Made by a program: the position numbers and the translations under genes. A DNA stretch of 64,000 bases from contig CAVSUR010000009.1 in assembly GCA_963731285.1 (NCBI GenBank), positions 62,001 to 126,000 of the forward strand, in the 5' to 3' direction. Below are positions 37,680 through 45,511 of this stretch, one piece after another. The notes under the pieces were generated by a model. The model was not told where the DNA came from, ran no database searches, and saw only the letters and a list, made by a program, of their open reading frames with translations. This DNA is from CAVSUR01 sp963731285 (lineage in GTDB: Bacteria > Actinomycetota > Actinomycetes > Streptosporangiales > Streptosporangiaceae). Numbering within the stretch: the stretch's first letter is position 1; each line of letters begins with the position of its first letter.

Positions 37680-38576
37680 ATGGGTGTCACGCTGGGGCAC
37701 AATCAGTACGGCAAGGCGGAGACCAGGGTGGTGCGCGTCTACCGTGACACTGATCCGCACGAGTTGGTGGACTACAACGTGAGCGTCGCTTTGAGCGGCG
37801 ACTTCGCCGGCGTGCACCTGGCCGGCGACAACGCCAACTGCCTCACCACCGACGCGACGAAGAACACCGTGAACGCCTTCGCCAAGGAGCACGGCGAGGC
37901 GGCCCGTCAGCCGGAGTCGTTCGGGCTGGCTCTCGCGGCGCACTTTGTCGAGGACGTGCCGCCGGTGCGGCGAGCGCGGGTCAAGATCGAGATGTACCCG
38001 TGGGTGCGGCTGACCAGCGACGGAGCGCCGCATCCGCACGCCTTCCGCAGAGACGGGGGCCACGTTCGCACCGCCGTCATCACCTGTGACGACGGCCGCG
38101 CGTGGGTCGTCTCCGGGGTCAAGGACCTGGTGGTGCTCAAGACCACCGATTCGGAATTCCATGGATTTTATCAAGACCGCTTCACGACGCTGGCGCCTAC
38201 GAGTGACCGTGTGATGGCAACGTCGGTCACGGCGCAGTGGTGGCACACCGACCATGATGTCGCGTGGGGAGAGTCGTTCGGCGCCGCGCTCGCCACGATG
38301 ACCGACGCCTTCGCGGGGCACCACAGCCTCGGCCTGCAGCAGACGATGTTCGAGATGGGCGCCCGGATGATCGCCGGCCAGCCGGGCATCGGCGAAGTGC
38401 GGTTCTCGCTGCCGAACAAGCACCACTTCATCATCGATCTCAGCCCCTTCGGGCTGGAGAATGCCAACGAGGTATTCCACGCCGACGACCGGCCCTACGG
38501 CCTGATCGAGGGGACCGTGCGGCGCGACGGCGCGGCGGCGTCAGGGCCGGCCTTCGACCCGGGCCTTGGCTGGTAG
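37680..38576 (+). CDS. uox: Urate oxidase (uricase)
   Basis: 298 residues, full length and intact. Key parts are LGHNQYGKAETRVVRVYRD at the N-terminus, DATKNTVNAFAKEH with the catalytic Lys/Thr region, SEFHGFYQDRFTTL with substrate-binding Phe, and NKHHFIIDLSPFGLENANEV with the C-terminal active-site residues. The cofactor-free enzyme oxidises urate to 5-hydroxyisourate and H2O2. A GAGGGAG at 37664-37670 precedes ATG 37680. It is flanked by broken uraH and uraD pieces; the intact pair lies at 27.6-28.5 kb. Confidence 0.97.
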   Translation: MGVTLGHNQYGKAETRVVRVYRDTDPHELVDYNVSVALSGDFAGVHLAGDNANCLTTDATKNTVNAFAKEHGEAARQPESFGLALAAHFVEDVPPVRRARVKIEMYPWVRLTSDGAPHPHAFRRDGGHVRTAVITCDDGRAWVVSGVKDLVVLKTTDSEFHGFYQDRFTTLAPTSDRVMATSVTAQWWHTDHDVAWGESFGAALATMTDAFAGHHSLGLQQTMFEMGARMIAGQPGIGEVRFSLPNKHHFIIDLSPFGLENANEVFHADDRPYGLIEGTVRRDGAAASGPAFDPGLGW

Positions 38577-38587
38577 CGGACTGACGA

Positions 38588-38734
38588 ATGCCGCAGCTTG
38601 ACGCCGAGGAGATTCCGGACCAGCTGCGTTCCCGGCTCGGCAACTCGCCGGAGCGAGAGTTGCATGTCGCCGCCGATGAGCAGCGGAGGATCACCCGGTT
38701 GCGGCTGGACAGGATGTTCTCGGACTCAGGCTGA
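38588..38734 (+). pseudogene. Second uraD, C-terminal 48-residue remnant
   Basis: A 48-codon frame, beginning with an apparent ATG 12 bases after the uricase stop, reads QLRSRLGNSPERELHVAADE followed by QRRITRLRLDRM. That is the conserved C-terminus of OHCU decarboxylases (compare LRSRLGHEATAEREVV and RITALRL in the intact protein at 27644-28186). The catalytic HPRIG half is absent. The last bases overlap the convergent IclR gene. Too short to be enzymatic. Confidence 0.8.
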
Positions 38735-39532
38735 GCGCGCCGACGTGTCCACCAGGTCGAGCTCCTCGGCAAGTGCCTCCGCAGTGTCAGTCAGCAGCGG
38801 GACCGCCTGGTAGATCAGCTCCTCGGTCATCCGGGTCAGCGGGCCAGAGATCGAGGTCGCGGAATGGGTGGAGCTGCCGGGAAGCGCGACGGCGACGCAA
38901 CGCACGCCGAGTTCTTGCTCGCCCTCGTCGAGCGCGTAGCCGCGGTCGCGGATCAGCGCCAGTTCCCTGGTGAAGTCGGTTCGACTGGTGATTGTGTGCT
39001 CGGTCAGCGCGGGCATGCCGGAGCGCCTGAGTATCCCCTCGGCCTTCTCGGCGGGCAGCAAGGCGAGCATCGCCTTGCCGGCCGCCGTGCAGTGCGCCTG
39101 CGCGCGGTGGCCGACTTCGGTGAACATCCGCATGGAGTGACTGCCGGGCGCCTGGGCGACATACATGATCTGGTCGCCGTCCAGGATCGCGAGATTGGCG
39201 CTCTCGCCTAGTGCATCGACTACTTTCTGGAGGTGCGGTGTGGCCCACCGGCTCAGCAGCCCGCTGGAGATGTCGCCGAGGCGGACCAGTCGGGGGCCGA
39301 GCGCGTACTCACGCGAGGGCTGCTGGCGGACGTAGCCGATATCAACCAGTGTGCGCATCAGCCTGTGGATGGTGGGCAGCGGAAGCCCGGACTGGGACGC
39401 AAGCTGGGAAAGCCCGATGACCCCCCCGACGTCCGCCATGGTCTCCAGCAGCTCAAAGACGCGCTCGATGGACTGCACGCCACCAGGGCTTCGCGTCGTG
39501 CCCAGGATGTCGTCCCCGACGCGCGATGCCAT
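38726..39532 (-). CDS. IclR-family transcriptional regulator of the purine-catabolism genes
   Basis: 268 residues. An N-terminal winged helix is seen in SIERVFELLETMADVGGVIG and LSQLASQSGLPLPTIHRLMR. The C-terminal GAF-like effector domain contains TAAGKAMLALLPAE and a final helix. ATG 39532 has GAGG upstream and is preferred to the frame opening at 39586. Divergent from the DUF6986 aldolase gene and surrounded by urate and allantoin genes, it is a good candidate for an AllR-like repressor sensing glyoxylate or an allantoin intermediate; that ligand is inference. Confidence 0.9.
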   Translation of the reverse strand: MASRVGDDILGTTRSPGGVQSIERVFELLETMADVGGVIGLSQLASQSGLPLPTIHRLMRTLVDIGYVRQQPSREYALGPRLVRLGDISSGLLSRWATPHLQKVVDALGESANLAILDGDQIMYVAQAPGSHSMRMFTEVGHRAQAHCTAAGKAMLALLPAEKAEGILRRSGMPALTEHTITSRTDFTRELALIRDRGYALDEGEQELGVRCVAVALPGSSTHSATSISGPLTRMTEELIYQAVPLLTDTAEALAEELDLVDTSARSA

Positions 39533-39566
39533 AGGGCCTCCCGCCAGCGGTATTCCGAGACGGGAA

Positions 39567-39581
39567 TTCCGCCTCGCGGAA
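39567..39581. promoter_or_regulatory. Candidate IclR operator 1
   Basis: TTCCGCCTCGCGGAA is a perfect inverted repeat (TTCCGC, three-base spacer, GCGGAA) 35 bases upstream of the IclR start. It matches two related sites at 39635 and 43901, giving a consensus TTCCGYYYMGCRRAA. Confidence 0.55.
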
Positions 39582-39634
39582 AGCATACCAACGCCGTGCG
39601 AGTGAGCGGCATCCAGCAGCTGTTGGGCTTAATT

Positions 39635-39649
39635 TTCCGTCTAGCAAAA
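39635..39649. promoter_or_regulatory. Candidate IclR operator 2
   Basis: TTCCGTCTAGCAAAA shares the pattern of operator 1 with imperfect symmetry. It lies 70 bases before the DUF6986 gene start (39719) and, with operator 1, within the divergent promoter region between that gene and IclR. Confidence 0.5.
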
Positions 39650-39718
39650 CTCGATATCTGCATTGTAGAATTATGACGAATGCGCCGGTCCTTCCGGCTC
39701 ACTCAGGAGGTGGATACC

Positions 39719-40978
39719 GTGACCGAGGTGGCCGGCCAGCTCGGCGAGGATGACTACGCCCGGCTCGACCGCCAGCTCGGGCGTTCCGACAGCCAGCTGG
39801 CGATGTGCTATCCGGGGGACGCGGGCACGCGTCAGCCGGTCCACACCGTCTACGTCCCCGCCGACCGCTACCACTCCCGGCTGACCAGCGACTGGGGGGC
39901 GCAGGCGCTCGCCGTGCTCGCCGAGCATGGCGGGGCGGCAGCGGAACTCGCTGACGCGCTCAGGCTGCCGCCCGAGCTGACGGCCCAGGTGCATGACCGG
40001 GTGCGCGGCAAGCTGGAGCGCGAGCCCATCGAGGACCTGCGCATCGACTTCGAGGACGGCTACGGGCATCGCGGCGACAGCGAGGAGGACGCCGCCGCCG
40101 TGAGCGCCGCGCGCATCCTCGCCGTGGCGGGCGGCGGGACACCGTTCAGCGGCATCCGCTTCAAGAGCCTTGAGGCCGCGACCCGCAGGCGCGGGGTGCG
40201 CACGCTCGACCTCTTCCTGGCCGCCCTGCTCGACGGCGGGAGCCTGCCTGGCGGGTTCGTCGTGACCCTGCCGAAGGTCAGCTCGGTCGAGCAGGTCGAG
40301 GCGATGGCGGGCCTGTGCGAGCGGCTTGAGCAGGTGCACGCCATCGTGCCGGGGCGGCTGCGCTTCGAGCTGCAGATCGAGACACCCCAGGCGGTGCTCG
40401 GCGCGGACGGCGCCGCGACCGTGGCCCGGATGATCCACGCCTCAGGCGGCCGCTGCACGGCGCTGCACTACGGCACCTACGATTACAGCGCGGCGGTGGG
40501 CGTGTCCGCATCCTTCCAGTCGATGGAGCACCCCGCAGCCGATCATGCCAGGGCCGTGATGCAGGTGGCGGCCGCGGGCACCGGCGTCCGGCTTTCTGAC
40601 GGTTCGACCAACGTGCTGCCGGCCGGGGACCGCCAGCAGGTGCTCAACGCATGGCGGCTGCATCTGCGGCTGGTTCGACGGTCCCTGGAACGCGGCTACT
40701 ACCAGGGCTGGGATCTGCACCCGGCCCAGCTGGTGACCCGTTACACGGCGACGTACGGCTTCTTCCGTGACGGCCTGGCCGTCTCTGCCGCCCGGCTGCG
40801 GGCCTACGCCGAGAACGCCGAAAGCGGGGTGCTCGATGAGCCCGCTACCGCCCAGGCGCTGGCCGGGTTCCTGGCTCGGGGCCTGGACTGCGGTGCGCTT
40901 GACGAGTCGGAGACGCGCGCGCTCGCCGGCCTGGATCGCGCCGCTCTCGATCGATACCGCCGGAACCGTGCGGTCTGA
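39719..40978 (+). CDS. DUF6986 family, HpcH/HpaI-like aldolase
   Basis: 419 residues. The GTG at 39719 follows a strong CAGGAGG (39704-39710). Conserved parts are EDLRIDFEDGYGHR (an acidic metal-binding region), GIRFKSLEAATRRRG, VTLPKVSS, FELQIETPQAVLG and LHYGTYDYSAAVGV, all typical of PEP/pyruvate-dependent aldolase or malate-synthase-like folds. Members often sit in actinobacterial purine-degradation clusters, where they may process glyoxylate; no reaction is proven. It is divergent from IclR and shares its operator region. Confidence 0.85.
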   Translation: MTEVAGQLGEDDYARLDRQLGRSDSQLAMCYPGDAGTRQPVHTVYVPADRYHSRLTSDWGAQALAVLAEHGGAAAELADALRLPPELTAQVHDRVRGKLEREPIEDLRIDFEDGYGHRGDSEEDAAAVSAARILAVAGGGTPFSGIRFKSLEAATRRRGVRTLDLFLAALLDGGSLPGGFVVTLPKVSSVEQVEAMAGLCERLEQVHAIVPGRLRFELQIETPQAVLGADGAATVARMIHASGGRCTALHYGTYDYSAAVGVSASFQSMEHPAADHARAVMQVAAAGTGVRLSDGSTNVLPAGDRQQVLNAWRLHLRLVRRSLERGYYQGWDLHPAQLVTRYTATYGFFRDGLAVSAARLRAYAENAESGVLDEPATAQALAGFLARGLDCGALDESETRALAGLDRAALDRYRRNRAV

Positions 40979-41008
40979 GCGCCGGCGGGTGAGCCCCGCC
41001 GCGGTGCG

Positions 41009-41149
41009 GTCGAGGACTCCGGCTGGGTCGGGCTTGAGTACAAGCCGACCGTTCCCACGGGGGAAAGCCTCGGCTGGCTCGCGCGGGCGCGCCGCGCCAG
41101 CGCGGCTGACGCCCGGATCGACAGCACCCCCGAAGGGAGCACGCCGTGA
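41009..41149 (+). pseudogene. Hydroxypyruvate isomerase, C-terminal remnant
   Basis: A frame ending at 41149 reads EDSGWVGLEYKPTVPTGESL then GWLARARR, the C-terminal motif of hydroxypyruvate isomerase (xGWVGLEYxP...TExSLxWL). Only about 45 residues remain. Its stop overlaps the start of the next fragment as GTGA (41146-41149), preserving the ancestral hyi-glxR junction of the glyoxylate pathway. Confidence 0.7.
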
Positions 41150-41313
41150 CCACGGTCGCTTTCATTGGCCTCGGCGTCATGGGCGGCCCGATGGCCCGGA
41201 ACCTTGTCAGGGGCGGCTACGACGTCGTCGGCCGCAACCGCGGCCACGCCAAGGTCGATGCGCTGGTGGCCGCCGGGTGGCGAGCGACTGGCTGGCCGGA
41301 GCAGCGGGGATGA
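41146..41313 (+). pseudogene. Tartronate semialdehyde reductase (GlxR-like), N-terminal remnant
   Basis: A 55-residue frame from GTG 41146 contains TTVAFIGLGVMGGPMARNLV, the NAD(P)-binding GxGxMGxPMAxNL signature of 6-phosphogluconate/beta-hydroxyacid dehydrogenases, then RGGYDVVGRNR. It stops at 41313, before any substrate-binding or catalytic Lys. The remaining 230 or so residues are missing and allantoinase begins seven bases later. With the preceding hyi piece it marks a lost glyoxylate-assimilation operon. Confidence 0.75.
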
Positions 41314-41319
41314 TCCGCG

Positions 41320-42683
41320 GTGCCTGAGCTGGATCTCGTGCTGCGCGCGACCCGAATGATCACGGTGACAGGCGAGGCGCCGCGATGCGTCGGGATCTCC
41401 GGCGGGCGGATTGTGGCGATCGAGTCCCTGTCCACCGAGCCGTCCTCCAGCCTTGCCGCCGGCCTGTCCGCCGACCGGATCATTGACGTGGCCGCGGACG
41501 CCGTTGTGCTGCCCGGGCTCGTCGACACCCACGTGCATGTCAACGAGCCTGGCCGCACCGACTGGGAGGGCTTTGCCACGGCGACTCGCGCGGCCGCGGC
41601 GGGCGGCGTGACGACGATCCTCGACATGCCGCTGAACAGCGTCCCGCCCACGGTCGACGTGGCGGCGCTGGAGGCGAAGCGAGCGGCCGCCGCCGGGCAG
41701 TGCCACGTTGACGTCGGCTTCTGGGGGGGCGCCGTCCCCGGGAACCTCGACAAGCTGCGCGGGCTGCACGAGGCGGGCGTGTTCGGCTTCAAGTGCTTCC
41801 TGGCGCCTTCGGGTGTCGATGAGTTCCCGCACCTGAGCGCGGCACAGTTCCAGCAGTGCCTGCAGGCCCTGCGGGCCATCGACGCGCTGATGATCGTGCA
41901 CGCCGAAGACCCTGACGCGATCGAGCGCGCGCCCGCACCGCACGGCCGGTCCTATGAGAGGTTTCTGGCCTCACGGCCGCGAGAGGCAGAGAATGCGGCG
42001 GTCGCGCAGGTGATCGAGGCGGCGCGGCGGGCACGGCGGCCGGGTGCACATCCTGCACCTGTCCAGCTCGGATGCCGTTCCGATGATCCGCGCCGCCCGC
42101 GGCGACGGCGTGCGCGTCACGGCCGAGACATGCCCGCACTACCTAGTGTTCGCAGCCGAGGAAATCCCCGACGGCGCGACGGAGTACAAGTGCTGCCCGC
42201 CGATCCGCGAGTCCGGCAACCGCGAACTGCTGTGGCAGGCACTGGCGGCTGGCGTCATCGACGACATCACCTCCGACCACTCTCCTTGCACCCCCGATCT
42301 GAAGGCCTCCGGCCCCGGTGACTTCGGCGAGGCCTGGGGAGGCATCGCGTCGCTGCAACTGGGCCTGCCCGCCGTGTGGACCCAGGCCCGCCAGCGCGGC
42401 CACTCGCTGGCCGAGGTGGCCGGCTGGATGGCGCGGCGGCCAGCCGAGCTGGCCGGGCTGCGGAGAAAAGGCCGGATCGCGGTCGGCTACGACGCCGACT
42501 TCGCCGTCTTCGCTCCCGATGAGGCCTTCACGGTCGATCCGCGCCTGGCTGCACCACAAGAACCCCGGCACCCCCTACGCCGGGCGGTCACTGAACGGGG
42601 TCGTCCGAGACACCTGGCTGCGGGGCAGACGGATCGCCTTTGACGAGCCACGCGGCAGATTGATCAACCGAGGAGGAGCCTGA
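41320..42683 (+). pseudogene. allB: Allantoinase, two frameshifts
   Basis: The gene hydrolyses allantoin to allantoate. Metal-binding VDTHVHVNEPGRTDWEGF and the carbamylated-Lys region FGFKCFLAPSGV occur in the first frame. Near 42035 the frame shifts; the second carries VHILHLSS and AETCPHYL, then TSDHSPCTPDLK with the catalytic Asp. Near 42550 a second shift leads to LHHKNPGTPYAGRSLNGVV and the true C-terminus at 42683. Each break looks like one inserted base. All active-site residues are kept, and the gene sits directly before allantoicase, so either the sequence has errors or loss is very recent. Confidence 0.88.
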
Positions 42684-42685
42684 CC

Positions 42686-43867
42686 ATGACCGGCATGCAG
42701 ACACCGGGCGTGCGCCACGACTTCGGCAAGCTGCCCGACCTCGCGACAAGGCGCGCCGGCGGCAGCGTGATCTATGCCAATGATGAGCTTTTCGCCGAGC
42801 GGGAGAACCTCATCAAGCCCGAGCCGCCCAGTTACTCGAGTCATACATTCGGTCACAAGGGGCAAATCTACGACGGCTGGGAGACCCGCCGCCGGCGCGA
42901 GCCTGGCCATGACTTCGCATTGATCCGGCTCGGGCTGCCCGGCGTGGTATCCGGCGTCGCCATCGACACGGCCTTCTTCACCGGCAACTTCCCGCCAGAG
43001 ATCTCGGTGGAGGGGTGCGGCGTCGAGGGATACCCCTCCCCGGGCGAGCTCGCCGCGGCCGACTGGATGCCGCTGGTGCGGCGCGCCGCCATCGTCGGCG
43101 ACGCGGTCAACGAGTTCGCTGTCGACAACGACCGGCGGCTGACCCACGTCCGGTTGTGCATGTATCCGGACGGCGGCATCGCGAGGCTGCGCGTGCACGG
43201 CCAGGCCGTGCCCGATCCCCGGTTGCTCGGCGGCGGTCACGTCGATCTCGCCGCGCTGGCCAACGGCGCGCGGGTCACCGGCTGCAGCAACATGTTCTAC
43301 TCCTCGCCGTCCAACCTGATCTCACCCGACACAGCCCGCAATATGGGCGACGGGTGGGAGACGGGCCGCCGCCGCGACGGCGCCAACGACTGGGTGGAGG
43401 TCCGCCTCGCCGCGCCCGGCACGGCCACGCTCGCCGAGCTCGACACCAGCCACTTCATCGGCAATGCCCCTGGCTGGGCGGCGCTGAGCGGCGTCAACCG
43501 CCGGGCCGAGGCGCAGTCACCCGAGCGCTCGTACCCGGCAGCGCTTGTGCCCCGCACCCGGCTGCAGCCCGACACGCCGCACCGCTTCAGGCTCAAGGCC
43601 GGCGCCGAGGTGACCGACGTGCGACTCGACGTCTATCCCGACGGCGGGATGGCCAGGCTGCGGCTGTTCGGCGTCCTGACGGGTGCGGGCCGCGACGACA
43701 TCGCGCTGCGGTGGTTCAACCTGCTGCCCGAGTCGCATGCGGCGTCGGTGCTCGCTGCCAGCGGGGATGCGGAGCGAGCGCTGCTCGCCGCTAGGCCGCT
43801 GAGCTCGGTCGCGCAGCTGCCAGCCAGCCTGCAATCTCAGTTTCCGGGGGTTGACGGGCTACTATGA
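42686..43867 (+). CDS. alc: Allantoicase
   Basis: 393 residues, intact. Two homologous allantoicase domains are visible. Domain 1 has YDGWETRRRREPGHDFALIR, and domain 2 repeats it as GDGWETGRRRDGANDWVEVR. Both have a HVRLxMYPDGGIARLR-type strand. The enzyme cleaves allantoate to ureidoglycolate and urea. The start follows GAGGAG and comes two bases after the allantoinase end, so they are co-transcribed. No ureidoglycolate lyase or urease gene is seen in the window. Confidence 0.95.
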   Translation: MTGMQTPGVRHDFGKLPDLATRRAGGSVIYANDELFAERENLIKPEPPSYSSHTFGHKGQIYDGWETRRRREPGHDFALIRLGLPGVVSGVAIDTAFFTGNFPPEISVEGCGVEGYPSPGELAAADWMPLVRRAAIVGDAVNEFAVDNDRRLTHVRLCMYPDGGIARLRVHGQAVPDPRLLGGGHVDLAALANGARVTGCSNMFYSSPSNLISPDTARNMGDGWETGRRRDGANDWVEVRLAAPGTATLAELDTSHFIGNAPGWAALSGVNRRAEAQSPERSYPAALVPRTRLQPDTPHRFRLKAGAEVTDVRLDVYPDGGMARLRLFGVLTGAGRDDIALRWFNLLPESHAASVLAASGDAERALLAARPLSSVAQLPASLQSQFPGVDGLL

Positions 43868-43900
43868 CACGGCTAATTTATCTGCATAGCGAATGTTTTA

Positions 43901-43915
43901 TTCCGTTCAGCGAAA
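43901..43915. promoter_or_regulatory. Candidate IclR operator 3
   Basis: TTCCGTTCAGCGAAA matches the sites at 39567 and 39635 (consensus TTCCGYYYMGCRRAA). It lies after allantoicase, before the permease remnant and 249 bases upstream of the xanthine dehydrogenase genes, in an AT-richer stretch typical of a promoter. Confidence 0.5.
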
Positions 43916-43933
43916 TCTCAGGCGAGAGACTGA

Positions 43934-44122
43934 GAAGTTCCCTCGAACTTCCAAGTGATCTTCGGGTCCAGCATCACCTCGACGGTCATCGTGGTGTTCA
44001 TACTCAACCTCGTGTTCAACCGCTGGACCCGGCGTCCGCAGGGCGAGGCGCCGTCGACGAGGCGCTGCGGCACGGTGCGGTCGCGGTGGATGTGCCCGAC
44101 GGCGGAGTTCCCCGCGCGCTGA
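43934..44122 (+). pseudogene. NCS2 xanthine/uracil permease, C-terminal remnant
   Basis: The frame spells SNFQVIFGSSITSTVIVVFI then LNLVFNRWTRRPQG and stops at 44122. This is the last transmembrane helix and tail of nucleobase:cation symporter-2 family permeases (ESSITSTVIVVFLLNLLFN type). All upstream helices are missing, although the candidate operator and promoter region are retained just before it. Probably one deletion removed most of a purine permease between promoter and 3' end. Confidence 0.75.
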
Positions 44123-44163
44123 CGGCGACCAGCCCGCCGGCTAGCGGCGAAGGAGAGGATCAC

Positions 44164-45030
44164 ATGGAGTTCATGCAACCAGGAACCTGGGCCGAGGCAA
44201 TCCAGCTGAAGGGGGCGCACCCGCAGGCCGTGCCCATCCAGGGCGGCACGGACGTAATGGTCGAGCTGAACTTCGACCGGTACCGGCCAGAATTCCTGCT
44301 CGACCTCAGCCGGGTAGGCGAGCTGGCGCAGTGGGCGCCGGAGAACGGGCACATCCGGCTGGGCGCCGGCGTGACCTACGCCCGCATCCTCACCGAGCTT
44401 GGCGACCGGCTGCCCGGGCTGGCGATGGCCTCGCGCACGGTCGGGTCGCCGCAGATCCGGAACAAGGGGACCGTCGGCGGAAACCTTGGCGCCGCGTCGC
44501 CTGCCGGTGACGCGCACCCCGCGCTGCTGGCCGCATTCGCGCAGGTCGAGGTCGAATCGGTGAACGGCTCGCGCCAGGTCCCGGTCGCGGAGTTCTACAC
44601 GGGCGTGAAGCGCAACGCACTGAGCCCCGATGAGCTCATCAAGGCTGTGCTGATCACCCCGCAGGCCGGCCCGCAGCAGTTCTGCAAAATCGGCACCCGG
44701 AACGCGATGGTCATCTCGGTGGCGGCCTTCGGCCTCGCCCTGCATCCCGGTCACAAGGCCGTCGGCACCGGCATCGGGTCGGCCGCGCCGACGCCGCGGC
44801 GCGCGCTCGAGGCGGAGCGTTTCCTCGCGCAGTCGCTGGCCGACGACGGCCTCTGGGAGTCCCGCGGCGCCCTGCCGGACGCCACCAGCCGGCGCTTCGC
44901 CGACCTCGTCGCGGACGCTGCCTCCCCGATCGACGACGTTCGTGGCACCGCGCGCTACCGCATCCATTCCCTGTCCGTGATGGCCAGGCGCGCGCTGATC
45001 TGGGCGTGGGACGACTTCAGGAGGGTGTGA
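44164..45030 (+). CDS. Xanthine dehydrogenase, FAD-binding subunit
   Basis: 288 residues from ATG 44164, which has GAAGGAGAGG upstream; the longer frame reads through the permease remnant and is not used. FAD-binding motifs are AVPIQGGTDVMVELNF and SPQIRNKGTVGGNLGAASPAGD, followed by the CO-dehydrogenase flavoprotein C-terminal domain. With the next gene and the molybdopterin subunit it forms the three-subunit xanthine dehydrogenase that oxidises hypoxanthine and xanthine to urate. Confidence 0.92.
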   Translation: MEFMQPGTWAEAIQLKGAHPQAVPIQGGTDVMVELNFDRYRPEFLLDLSRVGELAQWAPENGHIRLGAGVTYARILTELGDRLPGLAMASRTVGSPQIRNKGTVGGNLGAASPAGDAHPALLAAFAQVEVESVNGSRQVPVAEFYTGVKRNALSPDELIKAVLITPQAGPQQFCKIGTRNAMVISVAAFGLALHPGHKAVGTGIGSAAPTPRRALEAERFLAQSLADDGLWESRGALPDATSRRFADLVADAASPIDDVRGTARYRIHSLSVMARRALIWAWDDFRRV

Positions 45031-45035
45031 CAGTC

Positions 45036-45509
45036 ATGCGCGTCACGTGCACCGTCAACGGCGAGCCGCATCAGGCCGACGACGTCTGGGAAGGCGAGAG
45101 CCTGCTCTACGTCCTGCGCGAGCGGATGGGCTTTCCCGGGTCGAAGAACGCCTGCGAGCAGGGGGAGTGCGGCTCGTGCACCATCTACCTGGACGGGGTG
45201 CTCGCCTGCGCCTGCCTGGTGGCGGCCGGACAGGCCCAAGGGCGCGACGTGCGCACCGTCGAGGGCCTCGGATCCGGCGATGAACTGGCCACCATCCAGC
45301 AGACCTTCCTTGAGGCCGGCGCGGTGCAGTGCGGTTTCTGCACGCCGGGGCTGCTGCTCGCCGCCCAGGACCTCCTCGAACGGCATGCCGAGCCGGCCGA
45401 CGCGGAAATCCGCGAAGCGCTCGCGGGCAACCTGTGCCGGTGCACTGGATACGAGAAGATCATGGAGGCAGTGCGCCTTGCCGCATCCCGACGAGCCACC
45501 GCGAGCTGA
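45036..45509 (+). CDS. Xanthine dehydrogenase, 2Fe-2S subunit
   Basis: 157 residues. A plant-type ferredoxin cluster is bound by NACEQGECGSCTIYLDG with a later Cys in ACACLV. The second cluster domain has QCGFCTPGLLL and LCRCTGYEKI. GGAGGG lies 10 bases before ATG 45036. It moves electrons from the molybdenum centre to FAD. It comes immediately after the FAD subunit and two bases before an 8-oxoguanine deaminase. Confidence 0.95.
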   Translation: MRVTCTVNGEPHQADDVWEGESLLYVLRERMGFPGSKNACEQGECGSCTIYLDGVLACACLVAAGQAQGRDVRTVEGLGSGDELATIQQTFLEAGAVQCGFCTPGLLLAAQDLLERHAEPADAEIREALAGNLCRCTGYEKIMEAVRLAASRRATAS

Positions 45510-45511
45510 GG

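Noticed and set aside
41320..42683. Programmed frameshifting in allantoinase
   Set aside because: No slippery heptamer or downstream structure is evident, and other unrelated genes nearby show the same one-base breaks.
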